Source of the DNA: Bacteroides sp. AN502(2024)
GTDB taxonomy: Bacteria; Bacteroidota; Bacteroidia; Bacteroidales; Bacteroidaceae
Length of the DNA stretch: 64,000 bases
Assembly (NCBI RefSeq): GCF_041227145.1
Contig: NZ_JBGFSP010000003.1
Span: forward strand, 1,798,001-1,862,000
Direction: 5' to 3'
Shown here: positions 34,278-44,839 of the stretch, in pieces
Position numbering within the stretch: position 1 is the first letter of the stretch
Layout of the letters: every line of letters starts with the position of its first letter
Position numbers and translations under genes: made by a program
The notes under the pieces: generated by a model
Database searches by the model: none
What the model was told of the DNA's origin: nothing
Seen by the model: only the letters and a program-made list of their open reading frames with translations

Positions 34278-35252
34278 TCATTTTTCCCGGTCTACCACAT
34301 AATCCAGATAAGACCGGAGAGCTACGCAAACATCTGAATCCGGCAAAGAAGCCAGCAGGTTGAAGGCTTTCTGCTTATATCCATTCATAGTCTGAACCGC
34401 ATATTCAATTCCCCCGTTTTCTTTAATAAACAAAATCAAACGGGCTATTTCATCAAGAGTAGCCGTACCCTCCTTTACCTTGATAGCAATTTCGTGTGCT
34501 TCATCGTCTTGTGTCGTGTTCAGCACATACAAAGCAGGTAAGGTCAGTTTGCCTTCAAGCATATCATTACCCGTAGGTTTACCAAGCTCCTTATTATCAA
34601 AGTAATCGAAAATATCATCCTTTATCTGGAAACAGATACCAATATATTCACCCAGCAAACGGGCAAGTTCAGCTTCCTCCTCGCCCACACCTACCGAGAA
34701 AGCGGCAGCCTTTGTGCATGCAGCAAAAAGAGCGGCAGTTTTCTTGCGGATGACATCAAAATAAACGTCCTCGGAAAAAGTACGATTGCTTACGTTTGAA
34801 AGCTGGAGCAGCTCACCGTCGGCAAGATCCTGTCCAAGAGTAGACACCAGTTGGATAATGCGATGGCTGTTTGTCAATTCGGCATGTACGAGACTGGTTG
34901 CCAATAAATAGTCACCCGTCAACACAGCTACTTTATTATTAAAAATGGCATTTACCGAGAGCTGTCCACGGCGTTCAGTGCTTTCATCCACTACGTCATC
35001 ATGTACCAGACTGGCCGTATGAAGGAGTTCCAGAGAAACAGCCGCATGAAGAGTGGATGGACATATAGCACCATAAAGACGTGCCACGAGCAAAACAAGG
35101 ATAGGTCGCATCATCTTACCACTCCTCTGCCGTATGTGGGATACGACGCTATCGAGCAATGCATTTGAACTGGAGAGAGAACTATCAAAAAGTTTTTTGA
35201 AGTCGCCCAGTTCCGCTTCAATCGGAGTTCTGATAAGTGAGATACTGTCCAT
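34278..35252 (-). CDS. Trans-polyprenyl diphosphate synthase (long-chain, IspB-like)
   Basis: A 324-residue all-alpha prenyltransferase. The first aspartate-rich motif is DDVVD (85-89, in LVHDDVVDEST) and the second is DDIFD (in QIKDDIFDYF). RSGKMMRP supplies the usual diphosphate-binding Lys/Arg. Such enzymes add isopentenyl units to an allylic primer to make the menaquinone side chain. Chain length cannot be read reliably; small residues before the first motif suggest a long product. It is divergent from polA with a short shared promoter region. Confidence 0.9.
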   Translation of the reverse strand: MDSISLIRTPIEAELGDFKKLFDSSLSSSNALLDSVVSHIRQRSGKMMRPILVLLVARLYGAICPSTLHAAVSLELLHTASLVHDDVVDESTERRGQLSVNAIFNNKVAVLTGDYLLATSLVHAELTNSHRIIQLVSTLGQDLADGELLQLSNVSNRTFSEDVYFDVIRKKTAALFAACTKAAAFSVGVGEEEAELARLLGEYIGICFQIKDDIFDYFDNKELGKPTGNDMLEGKLTLPALYVLNTTQDDEAHEIAIKVKEGTATLDEIARLILFIKENGGIEYAVQTMNGYKQKAFNLLASLPDSDVCVALRSYLDYVVDREK

Positions 35253-35271
35253 TTATTACACAATTTGAGCA

Positions 35272-35279
35272 CAAAAGTA
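35272..35279 (-). promoter_or_regulatory. -7 promoter element of the polyprenyl synthase gene
   Basis: On the minus strand TACTTTTG, a perfect TAnnTTTG, 20 bp before the start. It lies in the divergent region shared with polA, where TACTTTTA (35311-35318) may serve as the polA -7 box. Confidence 0.5.
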
Positions 35280-35340
35280 ATAATAAAACGCTTAATACCG
35301 TATTTTTTTGTACTTTTACCATGAAAAATTAATAAAATCT

Positions 35341-38187
35341 ATGGATTCAGGTAATAAATTATTTCTTTTAGATGCTTATGCATTGATATATCGGGCGTAT
35401 TACGCCTTTATTAAGAACCCGAGAATCAATTCCAAAGGATTCAATACTTCAGCCATACTGGGTTTTGTGAATACCCTCGAAGAAGTATTGAAAAAAGAGA
35501 ATCCCACTCATATAGGAGTAGCCTTCGACCCTGCAGGTCCCACCTTCCGCCACGAAGCTTTTGAACAATATAAAGCACAGCGCGAAGAAACTCCGGAGGC
35601 AATCCGTCTTTCCGTACCTGTTATAAAGGAGATTATACGTGCTTACCGCATCCCTATCCTGGAAGTCGCAGGCTACGAAGCCGATGATGTGATAGGTACA
35701 CTTGCCACCGAAGCCGGTCGCCAAGGCATCACGACCTATATGATGACTCCCGACAAAGATTACGGACAGTTGGTCAGTGACAAAGTATTTATGTATCGCC
35801 CCAAACATACAGGAGGCTTCGAAGTGATGGGCGTCGAGGAAGTAAAAGCCAAATTTGGCATTCAAGCTCCGCTACAGGTGATCGATATGCTCGGACTGAT
35901 GGGCGACTCCTCGGATAATATCCCCGGATGTCCGGGAGTAGGAGAAAAGACTGCTCAAAAACTGATCTCCGAATTCGGGAGTATCGAGAACTTATTAGAA
36001 CATACCGACCAACTGAAAGGAGCATTGAAAACAAAAGTGGAAACCAACCGGGAAATGATTATGTTTTCGAAATTTCTCGCCACGATTAAAATTGATGTCC
36101 CCATCCAACTTGAAATGGATTCTCTTGTCCGCGAAAAAGCAGATGAAAATTCACTCCGTAGCATTTTCGAGGAATTGGAATTCAGAACGCTCATTGACCG
36201 GATACTCAAAAAAAACAGTCCCGAAAACGAAATAACCTCTGCCACCGGAAACAAAGTTGGCACTCGGAAAAGCACCCCCTCTCCTCTTCCACTTTTTCCC
36301 GAAGAAGAAGGAATGCAAGGCGATTTATTTGCGAATTTCACGCCCGATGAACCGAGTGAAGCAAAAAAATCGAAGCTACAGACGTTAGAATCGATCCATT
36401 ACGATTACCAACTCATTGATACAGAAGAGAAAATAGAGAAAATTATTCAAAAGTTACTTACATCGAAAATTCTCTCGTTAGATACAGAAACCACCGGAAC
36501 CGAACCAATGGATGCCGAATTAGTCGGGATGAGCTTTTCGATTGCAGAAAATGAAGCTTTTTATGTTCCCGTACCATCAGACCAAGACGAAGCGTTGAAA
36601 ATCGTACATAAATTCCGCCCGGTCTTCGAAAATGAACATTCGTTAAAAGTCGGACAAAATATCAAGTACGATATGATTGTTCTCCAAAATTATGGCGCAA
36701 CAGTAAAAGGTCCGCTTTTTGATACAATGATCGCTCATTACGTTCTTCAACCGGAACTTCGTCACGGCATGGATTACCTTGCAGAAATTTACCTACACTA
36801 CCAGACCATCCACATTGAAGAACTGATAGGTCCTAAAGGAAAAAACCAAAAAAACATGCGCAACCTCGACCCGAAAGAGGTATATCTATATGCCTGCGAA
36901 GACGCAGACGTGACTCTGAAACTGAAAAACATATTGGAGAAAGAGCTGAAAGAGAATGACGCAGAGCGTTTGTTCTATGACATAGAAATGCCACTAGTTC
37001 CGGTATTGGTTCATATAGAACGGAACGGAGTATTGCTGGATACGGAAGCCTTGAAGCAGTCGTCCGCCCATTTCACCGCCCAAATGGAACAAATCGAAAA
37101 AGAGATTTACGAACTGGCTGGTGAGACTTTCAACATCGCCTCACCCAAGCAAGTCGGGGAGGTACTGTTTGACAAACTGAAAATTATAGAAAAGGCGAAA
37201 AAGACCAAGAAAGGACAGTACGTCACCTCGGAAGAAGTGCTCGAAAGCCTCCGCCACAAACACCCGGTAGTAGAAAAGATTCTGGAACATCGCGGACTGA
37301 AAAAGCTACTAGGCACGTATATCGATGCACTTCCCCAGCTTATCAATCCACGTACAGGAAGGGTACACACCTCTTTCAACCAGACTGTAACCGCTACGGG
37401 ACGCCTTAGTTCAAGCAATCCGAACTTACAAAATATCCCTATCCGCGATGAAAATGGAAAGGAAATCCGCAAGGCTTTCATCCCCGATGAAGGCTGTCTC
37501 TTCTTCTCTGCCGACTATTCACAGATCGAATTGCGCATCATGGCACATCTTAGCGAGGATAAGAATATGATCGATGCTTTCCTTAGTAATCACGATATTC
37601 ATGCTGCCACTGCTGCCAAAATTTATAAAATCGACCTAAAAGAGGTAGACTCCGACATGCGCCGTAAAGCCAAGACCGCCAACTTCGGTATCATCTACGG
37701 TATATCTGTATTCGGTCTTGCCGAACGGATGAATGTAGACCGCAAAGAAGCCAAAGAGCTGATCGACGGTTACTTTGAGACTTATCCGAGAGTGAAAGCA
37801 TATATGGATAAAAGCATTCAGGTAGCTCAGGAAAAAGGCTATGTAGAAACAATTTTCCACCGGAAGCGCTTCTTGCCAGACATCAATTCCCGAAATGCCG
37901 TTGTACGCGGCTATGCGGAGCGAAATGCCATCAATGCCCCTATCCAGGGAAGTGCGGCAGATATTATAAAAGTGGCGATGGCACGTATCTATCAACGATT
38001 CCAGGTCGAAGGAATACAAGCCAAAATGATCCTACAAGTGCATGATGAATTAAATTTTAGCGTTCCTGTCAATGAAAAAGAGCGTGTAGAAGAAATCGTC
38101 ATCGAAGAAATGGAGAAAGCATACCGCATGCACGTCCCTTTGAAAGCAGATTGCGGATGGGGCAAAAACTGGCTTGAGGCACATTAA
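35341..38187 (+). CDS. polA: DNA polymerase I
   Basis: A 948-residue enzyme with all three domains. The N-terminal 5'-3' exonuclease/flap domain shows FLLDAYALIYRAYYAF, DDVIGTLA and GDSSDNIPG. The 3'-5' exonuclease keeps the metal motif LSLDTETTG, so proofreading looks intact. The polymerase palm shows DYSQIELRIMAHL, RRKAKTANFGIIYG and QVHDELNF. It acts in Okazaki-fragment processing and repair. ATG 35341 (MDSGNKLF) is preferred; the upstream TTG at 35308 overlaps a promoter-like box. A terminator-like hairpin follows about 210 bp after the stop. Confidence 0.97.
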   Translation: MDSGNKLFLLDAYALIYRAYYAFIKNPRINSKGFNTSAILGFVNTLEEVLKKENPTHIGVAFDPAGPTFRHEAFEQYKAQREETPEAIRLSVPVIKEIIRAYRIPILEVAGYEADDVIGTLATEAGRQGITTYMMTPDKDYGQLVSDKVFMYRPKHTGGFEVMGVEEVKAKFGIQAPLQVIDMLGLMGDSSDNIPGCPGVGEKTAQKLISEFGSIENLLEHTDQLKGALKTKVETNREMIMFSKFLATIKIDVPIQLEMDSLVREKADENSLRSIFEELEFRTLIDRILKKNSPENEITSATGNKVGTRKSTPSPLPLFPEEEGMQGDLFANFTPDEPSEAKKSKLQTLESIHYDYQLIDTEEKIEKIIQKLLTSKILSLDTETTGTEPMDAELVGMSFSIAENEAFYVPVPSDQDEALKIVHKFRPVFENEHSLKVGQNIKYDMIVLQNYGATVKGPLFDTMIAHYVLQPELRHGMDYLAEIYLHYQTIHIEELIGPKGKNQKNMRNLDPKEVYLYACEDADVTLKLKNILEKELKENDAERLFYDIEMPLVPVLVHIERNGVLLDTEALKQSSAHFTAQMEQIEKEIYELAGETFNIASPKQVGEVLFDKLKIIEKAKKTKKGQYVTSEEVLESLRHKHPVVEKILEHRGLKKLLGTYIDALPQLINPRTGRVHTSFNQTVTATGRLSSSNPNLQNIPIRDENGKEIRKAFIPDEGCLFFSADYSQIELRIMAHLSEDKNMIDAFLSNHDIHAATAAKIYKIDLKEVDSDMRRKAKTANFGIIYGISVFGLAERMNVDRKEAKELIDGYFETYPRVKAYMDKSIQVAQEKGYVETIFHRKRFLPDINSRNAVVRGYAERNAINAPIQGSAADIIKVAMARIYQRFQVEGIQAKMILQVHDELNFSVPVNEKERVEEIVIEEMEKAYRMHVPLKADCGWGKNWLEAH

Positions 38188-38397
38188 ATCATAAAGTGAA
38201 TCACATTAAATCATAAAATGAATCAAAGAGACCTAAATAAGGAATTGCCATCTCTTAGACACTGATTATACAGGGAACCTCCATCTTATCCGGAGCCCTG
38301 TTTACAAAATAGCAGCAAGTATAAGTAACAACATTATTTAACTATACATCCAGAAAGCTAGAAAAAAGATTCCTTTTCCGACGAAGTGATTCATTCT

Positions 38398-38432
38398 ATA
38401 TCCGACAGATTGACTGCCGGATATTTTTTTAT
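38398..38432 (+). terminator. Terminator-like hairpin downstream of polA
   Basis: ATATCCG (38398-38404) pairs with CGGATAT (38418-38424), extended by CAG/CTG with one mismatch, followed by TTTTTTTATC. Confidence 0.65.
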
Positions 38433-38529
38433 CATCTATCTTGGCAAAAAGCAAGTTATATTCCACCTGAGTATTTAACATTTTGACAATATTTTATTTT
38501 CCAAAACGCATAAAGTTCAAATTAATATG

Positions 38530-38682
38530 TAGATTTGCAACGAAAAATCAACAATATAGTAGACAAATGAAAGTATAGTCCAAAATACTTAAATACAAAT
38601 ATGTAACACAAACTCTCTCTCATTCTAATATTCTAACAAAAAAGATACGCCGCTCCTGTTGAAGAAGTGGCGTATTTATTAT
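38530..38682 (+). ncRNA. Possible small RNA (promoter box to hairpin)
   Basis: A perfect -7 box TAGATTTG (38530-38537) is followed about 110 bp later by a hairpin ATACGCC (38645-38651) / GGCGTAT (38669-38675) and TTATTAT. Between them is no ORF beyond a few codons. This could be a short untranslated transcript of about 130 nt. The -33 element is unclear and the stem is only 7 bp, so confidence is low. Confidence 0.3.
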
Positions 38683-38773
38683 AAGAGGATTCCAATCTCC
38701 AACGCAAAGCATCAACTGCTGTGCATCCATCGTCAACAATAACTACTTTATACATTCCTTCCGTATCCGTCAT
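38633..38773 (-). pseudogene. Response-regulator N-terminal fragment
   Basis: A 46-codon frame on the minus strand reads MTDTEGMYKVVIVDDGC and then TAVDALRWRLES. This is the start of a receiver domain as in LytTR-type response regulators of Bacteroides (VVIVDD acidic pair, then AVDALRW). After that it runs into the hairpin at 38645-38675 and stops. The phospho-acceptor part and the output domain are missing. It is a remnant left by deletion in this 750-bp intergenic region. Confidence 0.55.
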
Positions 38774-38899
38774 AAATCATAAGAAAATAGTCTCATAGCA
38801 CTCCCTTTATTCGTCAGTCCCCTTATACAACTCATGTTTTGAATGTGATGAAAATACATTATTTATCCTGAACCCCAACGAATTTTATTATTTTTTTAA

Positions 38900-38907
38900 T
38901 ACCTTTG
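38900..38907 (+). promoter_or_regulatory. -7 promoter element of the serine acetyltransferase gene
   Basis: TACCTTTG, a perfect TAnnTTTG, 29 bp before ATG 38937. A three-codon ORF (ATG AGC AAC TGA) sits between them. Confidence 0.6.
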
Positions 38908-38936
38908 TCCCCATATAAATATGAGCAACTGACCTA

Positions 38937-39842
38937 ATGAGTCCACTGAACTTCACCCACATTTTGACACAGGCAGTCGATGAGCTATCGGAAAGCGAAT
39001 CTTATAAAGGACTGTTTCATCAACACAAAGATGGCGAACCACTGCCCTCTGCCAAAGTTTTGCATGAAATCATTGAGCTTTCACGCTCCATTCTTTTCCC
39101 CGGATATTATGGAAATTCTACTATCAACAGCCGGACCATCAATTATCACATCGGTGTAAACATTGAAAAATTGTTTGATTTACTTTGTGAGCAAATCCTG
39201 TCCGGATTATGTTTTAGTGCTTCCATAGAGGGGACATGCAATACCTGCTCCGACTCGAAACGGGAAGAAGCTGCACACCTTGCCGCTAAATTCATCAGTA
39301 AGTTACCCGCCATGAGGAAGATACTGGCAACGGATGTGGAAGCCGCCTACAACGGTGACCCGGCTGCCGAAAGCTATGGAGAAGTCATATTCTGTTATCC
39401 GGCCATTAAAGCGATCAGCAATTACCGCATCGCGCATGAATTGCTGGAGCTGGGTGTTCCTCTGATTCCCCGTATCATCACAGAGATGGCGCATAGCGAA
39501 ACGGGAATCGATATCCATCCGGCCGCAAAGATTGGCACCCACTTCACCATCGACCATGGTACGGGTGTGGTAATCGGTGCCACGAGTATCATCGGAAACA
39601 ACGTCAAATTATATCAAGGTGTCACACTGGGAGCCAAGAGTTTCCCGCTGGATGCCGACGGAAAACCAATCAAGGGAATCCCCCGCCATCCGATCCTGGA
39701 AGACAATGTGATTGTCTATTCCAACGCCACTATTCTGGGAAGAATCACCATCGGGCGTGATGCAACCGTAGGTGGTAATATCTGGGTAACGGAAAACGTT
39801 CCCGCAGGATCAAAAATCGTACAAACTAAAGCCAAAAAATAA
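38937..39842 (+). CDS. Serine O-acetyltransferase
   Basis: A 301-residue acyltransferase forming O-acetylserine from serine and acetyl-CoA for cysteine synthesis. The N-terminal helical domain is about 170 residues. The left-handed beta-helix hexapeptide repeats follow, with the catalytic His block IDHGTGVVIGATSIIG and KLYQGVTLGAKSF. The C-terminal NIWVTENVPAGSKIV is typical of the EpsC/CysE plant- and Bacteroidetes-like group. It is 14 bp upstream of the RNA methyltransferase gene, likely co-transcribed. No cysteine synthase gene is nearby. Confidence 0.9.
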   Translation: MSPLNFTHILTQAVDELSESESYKGLFHQHKDGEPLPSAKVLHEIIELSRSILFPGYYGNSTINSRTINYHIGVNIEKLFDLLCEQILSGLCFSASIEGTCNTCSDSKREEAAHLAAKFISKLPAMRKILATDVEAAYNGDPAAESYGEVIFCYPAIKAISNYRIAHELLELGVPLIPRIITEMAHSETGIDIHPAAKIGTHFTIDHGTGVVIGATSIIGNNVKLYQGVTLGAKSFPLDADGKPIKGIPRHPILEDNVIVYSNATILGRITIGRDATVGGNIWVTENVPAGSKIVQTKAKK

Positions 39843-39856
39843 AATCAAAAATCTAT

Positions 39857-41170
39857 ATGAGCGAACAATTCGAGATGATAGCCAAGACTTTCCAGGGACT
39901 GGAAGAGACACTTGCAGAAGAACTGACAGCATTAGGAGCCAACGACATTCAAATAGGACGTCGTATGGTTTCATTCACAGGAGATAAACGTATGATGTAC
40001 AAGGCAAATTTCTGTCTACGCACCGCTATCCGTATCCTGAAACCCATCAAGCACTTTACGGCCCAAAATGCTGACGAGGTTTACAATCAAATACAGGCTA
40101 TTCCATGGGAAGAATATCTCGATGTGAACAAGACATTTGCTATCGATGCAGTAGTATTCAGCGATGAGTTCCGCCATTCGAAATTCGTTTCGTATAAGGT
40201 GAAAGATGCAATTGTGGACTACTTCCGCGAGAAAACGGGCGAGCGTCCATCGGTACGTATTAACAATCCGGATGTACTTTTAAACATTCATATTGCACAG
40301 ACTACCTGCACCTTGTCTTTGGATTCATCCGGAGAATCACTTCACCGCCGCGGTTATCGCCAGGAAGCGGTAGAAGCTCCGTTGAACGAGGTACTGGCTG
40401 CCGGCATGATTTTAATGACCGGATGGCGTGGAGAATGTGATCTGATCGATCCGATGTGTGGTTCGGGCACCATCCCTATAGAAGCTACCCTGATTGCTAA
40501 GAATATCGCTCCGGGAGTATTCCGCAAAGGATTTGCTTTCGAAAAATGGATGGATTTCGATGCGGATATGTTCGATGAGATTTATAATGACGATAGTCAG
40601 GAGCGTGAGTTTACTCATAAGATTTATGGGTATGACAACAATCCGAAAGCGAATGAGATTGCAACTCACAATATAAAAGCTGCCGGTGTATCGAAAGATA
40701 TCGTGCTGAAACTGCAACCGTTCCAGCAGTTCGAGCAGCCGAAAGAAAAATCAATCATCATTACCAACCCGCCATACGGTGAACGTATCTCGACAAATGA
40801 CCTGTTGGGACTTTACCAAATGATCGGTGAACGTCTGAAACATGCGTTTGTAGGTAACGAAGCATGGGTGCTTTCTTATCGGGAAGAGTGTTTCGACCAG
40901 ATTGGCTTGAAGGCAAGCCAAAAGGTTCCCTTGTTCAATGGACCGTTGGAGTGTGAATTCCGCAAATATGAGATTTTTGACGGAAAGTACAAAGAGTTCA
41001 AGAGCCAGGAAGAGGGTGAATTCAAGCCACACAGAGAAGGTGGTAACTTCAAAGGCAGCGACAGAGATAGAAAGCCACGGGGAGAATTCCGCGGAGGAAG
41101 AGATTCGAGAGGTCCAAGAGAATTTAGGGGGAACCGGGAACCGAGGATTCCGAAGAAGGAAGAGGATTGA
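39857..41170 (+). CDS. THUMP-domain RNA guanine-N2 methyltransferase (RlmL-like) with RG-rich tail
   Basis: A 437-residue SAM-dependent methyltransferase. An N-terminal ferredoxin-like/THUMP region is followed by the Rossmann domain with LIDPMCGSGTIPIEA (SAM loop) and IIITNPPYGERI, the NPPY catalytic motif of N2-guanine methylases. The family modifies 23S rRNA (RlmL) or tRNA, and the exact target is inferred. The last 60 or so residues are unusual: repeats rich in Arg, Gly, Phe and Glu (GEFRGGRDSRGPREFRGN), like an RG/RGG RNA-binding tail. Confidence 0.85.
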   Translation: MSEQFEMIAKTFQGLEETLAEELTALGANDIQIGRRMVSFTGDKRMMYKANFCLRTAIRILKPIKHFTAQNADEVYNQIQAIPWEEYLDVNKTFAIDAVVFSDEFRHSKFVSYKVKDAIVDYFREKTGERPSVRINNPDVLLNIHIAQTTCTLSLDSSGESLHRRGYRQEAVEAPLNEVLAAGMILMTGWRGECDLIDPMCGSGTIPIEATLIAKNIAPGVFRKGFAFEKWMDFDADMFDEIYNDDSQEREFTHKIYGYDNNPKANEIATHNIKAAGVSKDIVLKLQPFQQFEQPKEKSIIITNPPYGERISTNDLLGLYQMIGERLKHAFVGNEAWVLSYREECFDQIGLKASQKVPLFNGPLECEFRKYEIFDGKYKEFKSQEEGEFKPHREGGNFKGSDRDRKPRGEFRGGRDSRGPREFRGNREPRIPKKEED

Positions 41171-41257
41171 GTTGAGTGCTGCCATTCAAATTAAGCAGAC
41201 TCCCTTGGGCAGAGTAAAAATAGAAGGATTTAAAAACTAATAATAAAGAAAAGAGCA

Positions 41258-43453
41258 ATGAGTAAAATTGGAAAAAGAGCCATTCTGTTATTGTTGGCAC
41301 TACCAATCGGATTCAATGTTATGGCACAAGAAACCAAAAAACCGACACTGGAAGAGTTGATTCCGGGTGGCGAGAGTTACCGCTATGCAGACAACCTATA
41401 CGGACTGCAATGGTGGGGTGATGAATGTATGAAACCGAGTGTGGATACGCTCTATTCGATTCACCCCCAAACAGGGAAAGAGACAATGGTCATCACCCGT
41501 GAACAAATCAACAAAGTACTTGCTGAGAACGAAGCAGGGAGATTGTCACACCTATACTCCATCCGCTTCCCGTGGGCAGACAAACCTCAAATGCTATTCA
41601 CCATAGCAGGAAAGTTTGTCATATATGACTTTAAGGACAACCGCATTGTCAGTACCCTCAAATTAAGAGAAAAGGCTAATAACGAGGATTATTGTGCAGC
41701 CAATGGCAACGTAGCTTACACAATAGGCAACAATTTGTATGTAAACGAACAAGCAGTAACCAACGAACCCGAAGGTATCGTTTGCGGGCAATCCGTACAT
41801 CGCAATGAGTTCGGTATCAACAAAGGAACTTTCTGGAGTCCGAAAGGCAGTCTGCTCGCTTTCTACCGCATGGATGAAAGCATGGTCACACAATACCCGC
41901 TCGTAGACATCACCGCACGTGTGGGAAAAGTGAACAATATCCGTTACCCGATGGCAGGGATGACCAGCCACCAGGTAAAAGTAGGCATCTACAACCCCGC
42001 AACAGGCAAGAGCATCTACCTGAATACAGGCGACCCCACCGACCGTTATTTCACGAACATCAGTTGGACACCGGACGAAAAGAGTCTCTATCTCATAGAG
42101 TTGAACCGTGACCAGAATCACGCCAAACTCTGCCAATACAACGCAGAGACAGGCGAGCCAATCGATGTATTATATGAAGAAACTCATTCCAAATATGTAG
42201 AGCCGCAGCATCCAATTATATTCCTGCCATGGGATGATTCCAAGTTTATCTACCAAAGCCAACGTGACGGATACAACCACCTCTATTTGTTCGACACACA
42301 TACTAAGGTATATCCCGAGACTCACTCCACTCCTATCGGTGGTACCTATCGCCAATCTTACAAAGTGAAACAACTGACCAAAGGCGACTGGCTGGTCAGT
42401 GAAATTCTGGGATTCAATGCAAAACGTAAAGAGATTATCTTCACAGCCGTAGAAGGCTTGAGAAGCGGACATTTCGCTGTAAACGTAAGAAATGGAAAGA
42501 TAAGCCAACCGTTCGAAAGCTGCAAAGAAAGCGAACATAACGGCATACTTAACGCTTCCGGGACTTATCTTATCGACCGTTATTCCACCAAAGACCAACC
42601 TCGCATCATCAACCTGGTAGAGACTAAAAACTTCAAAGAAACAGCCAATCTGCTGACTGCTGAAAACCCTTACGAAGGCTATCAGATGCCAAGCATCGAA
42701 ACCGGAACAATCAAAGCGGCAGACGACACCACCGACCTGCATTACCGCCTGATGAAGCCGGCAGACTTCGACCCGGCAAAGAAATATCCCGTCATCGTAT
42801 ACGTCTATGGAGGTCCTCACGCACAATGTGTCACCGGAGGATGGCAGAACGGTGCACGCGGATGGGACACTTACATGGCAGGCAAAGGCTATATCATGTT
42901 CACCATCGACAATCGCGGTAGCAGCAACCGTGGACTGACATTTGAAAATGCCACCTTCCGCCACCTCGGCATCGAAGAAGGCAAAGACCAGGTAAAAGGC
43001 ATTGAATTTCTGAAATCCCTCCCCTACATAGACAGCGAGCGCATCGGCGTACACGGATGGAGCTTCGGAGGTCACATGACTACCGCCCTGCTGCTCCGTT
43101 ACCCGGAGATATTCAAAGTAGGCGTTGCCGGAGGCCCGGTAATCGACTGGGGGTATTATGAAGTGATGTACGGCGAACGCTATATGGACACACCCCAAAG
43201 CAATCCGGAAGGCTACAAAGAATGCAACCTGAAGAATCTGGCCGGTCAGCTGAAAGGACACCTGCTGATTATTCACGACGACCATGACGATACCTGCGTA
43301 CCACAACACACCCTGTCGTTCATGAAAGCCTGTGTAGATGCCCGCACTTATCCCGATCTGTTTATCTACCCGTGCCACAAGCACAACGTAATAGGTCGTG
43401 ACCGTGTACATCTGCACGAGAAAATCACCCGGTACTTTGAACAGAATTTATAA
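41258..43453 (+). CDS. S9-family dipeptidyl-peptidase IV-like serine protease
   Basis: A 731-residue exported peptidase with signal peptide ([16 protein letters not shown]). An N-terminal beta-propeller (about 80-480) precedes an alpha/beta-hydrolase domain. The catalytic triad is visible: Ser in [10 protein letters not shown], Asp in [11 protein letters not shown] and His in [15 protein letters not shown] enzymes remove Xaa-Pro dipeptides from N-termini and act in the periplasm of Bacteroides, so it complements the S46 enzyme at 6-8 kb. There are no signs of truncation. Confidence 0.92.
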   Translation: MSKIGKRAILLLLALPIGFNVMAQETKKPTLEELIPGGESYRYADNLYGLQWWGDECMKPSVDTLYSIHPQTGKETMVITREQINKVLAENEAGRLSHLYSIRFPWADKPQMLFTIAGKFVIYDFKDNRIVSTLKLREKANNEDYCAANGNVAYTIGNNLYVNEQAVTNEPEGIVCGQSVHRNEFGINKGTFWSPKGSLLAFYRMDESMVTQYPLVDITARVGKVNNIRYPMAGMTSHQVKVGIYNPATGKSIYLNTGDPTDRYFTNISWTPDEKSLYLIELNRDQNHAKLCQYNAETGEPIDVLYEETHSKYVEPQHPIIFLPWDDSKFIYQSQRDGYNHLYLFDTHTKVYPETHSTPIGGTYRQSYKVKQLTKGDWLVSEILGFNAKRKEIIFTAVEGLRSGHFAVNVRNGKISQPFESCKESEHNGILNASGTYLIDRYSTKDQPRIINLVETKNFKETANLLTAENPYEGYQMPSIETGTIKAADDTTDLHYRLMKPADFDPAKKYPVIVYVYGGPHAQCVTGGWQNGARGWDTYMAGKGYIMFTIDNRGSSNRGLTFENATFRHLGIEEGKDQVKGIEFLKSLPYIDSERIGVHGWSFGGHMTTALLLRYPEIFKVGVAGGPVIDWGYYEVMYGERYMDTPQSNPEGYKECNLKNLAGQLKGHLLIIHDDHDDTCVPQHTLSFMKACVDARTYPDLFIYPCHKHNVIGRDRVHLHEKITRYFEQNL

Positions 43454-43512
43454 AACCGTCCACCGCACCCATACGAATCATAGATAACAGTATAACTTAT
43501 AATAGCACAAAG

Positions 43513-44787
43513 ATGAAGATATTATTACTAGGCTCGGGCGGCCGCGAACATGCACTGGCATGGAAAATTGCCCAAAGTCCGAAAGTTGAAAAACTATACA
43601 TTGCTCCGGGAAATGCCGGAACAACTGCCGTAGGCGAGAATGTCAACATCAAAGCAACCGATTTTGAAGCCATCAGTGCTTTCGTCCTGAAAGAGAACAT
43701 TCAAATGGTAGTGGTAGGCCCCGAAGATCCGTTGGTAAGAGGAATCTACGACTACTTCCAAAACCGACCGGAGCTAAAGCACATTGCCGTGATCGGTCCT
43801 TCCGCTCAAGGAGCACAACTGGAAGGCAGCAAGGAGTTTGCCAAAGGCTTCATGATGCGCCACAACATCCCGACAGCCCGTTACAAAAGCATCACTTCCG
43901 AAAACATCGAAGAAGGTCTTGCTTTCCTCGAAACGCTGGAAGCTCCCTACGTATTGAAAGCCGATGGCCTTTGTGCCGGAAAAGGAGTGCTCATCCTCCC
44001 TACGCTTGACGAAGCTAAGAAAGAACTGAAAGAAATGCTGGGCGGAATGTTCGGATCCGCGTCGGCAACCGTTGTCATCGAAGAGTTCTTGAGCGGTATC
44101 GAATGTTCTGTATTCGTACTGACAGACGGAGACAACTACAAAATCCTCCCTGTAGCCAAAGACTACAAGCGCATCGGTGAAGGCGATAAAGGACTGAACA
44201 CAGGTGGTATGGGTAGCGTAACCCCTGTTCCGTTTGCCGATGAAGTGTTTATGGAGAAAGTACGCACACGCATCATCGAGCCGACCATCAACGGCCTGAA
44301 AGAAGAAAATATCACCTACAAAGGTTTCATCTTCCTCGGTCTTATCAAGGTGAAAGGCGAACCGATGGTAATCGAATACAACGTCCGCATGGGTGATCCG
44401 GAAACAGAAAGCGTGATGCTCCGTATCCAAAGCGACTTGGTAGAACTGCTTGAAGGCGCTTCCGCAGGCAATCTGAACGAAAAAACACTGGTGATGGACC
44501 CACGTTCAGCAGGCTGTGTGATCCTTGTCAGCGGAGGTTATCCCGAAGCTTACGAAAAAGGATTCCCCATCAGCGGACTGGAACAGGCGGCCGCTACCGG
44601 TAGCATCATTTTCCATGCTGGAACAGCCATGAAAGACGGACAAATCGTAACAAACGGAGGACGGGTGATTGCCGTTTGCTCTTACGGTGCAACGAAAGAA
44701 GAGGCACTGGCACAGAGCTACAAAGTGGCAGACATGATCGACTTCGACAAGAAGTACTTCCGCCGCGATATCGGATTCGATTTGTAA
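43513..44787 (+). CDS. purD: Phosphoribosylamine-glycine ligase
   Basis: A 424-residue ATP-grasp enzyme making glycinamide ribonucleotide in purine synthesis. It starts [19 protein letters not shown], the PurD signature, and shows [10 protein letters not shown], the ATP-grasp loop [24 protein letters not shown] and [11 protein letters not shown]. The length is normal for the family. It lies 60 bp after the DPP-IV-like gene and 53 bp before a membrane-protein gene. No other pur genes are nearby. Confidence 0.97.
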   Translation: MKILLLGSGGREHALAWKIAQSPKVEKLYIAPGNAGTTAVGENVNIKATDFEAISAFVLKENIQMVVVGPEDPLVRGIYDYFQNRPELKHIAVIGPSAQGAQLEGSKEFAKGFMMRHNIPTARYKSITSENIEEGLAFLETLEAPYVLKADGLCAGKGVLILPTLDEAKKELKEMLGGMFGSASATVVIEEFLSGIECSVFVLTDGDNYKILPVAKDYKRIGEGDKGLNTGGMGSVTPVPFADEVFMEKVRTRIIEPTINGLKEENITYKGFIFLGLIKVKGEPMVIEYNVRMGDPETESVMLRIQSDLVELLEGASAGNLNEKTLVMDPRSAGCVILVSGGYPEAYEKGFPISGLEQAAATGSIIFHAGTAMKDGQIVTNGGRVIAVCSYGATKEEALAQSYKVADMIDFDKKYFRRDIGFDL

Positions 44788-44839
44788 CCGCCCAAGCGAT
44801 GATATATGCTCACCGAGCGACAAAAGAACGAATGGAAAA

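Noticed and set aside
42170..43417. 415-codon minus-strand ORF
   Set aside because: Antisense to the DPP-IV-like gene, which has an intact catalytic triad.
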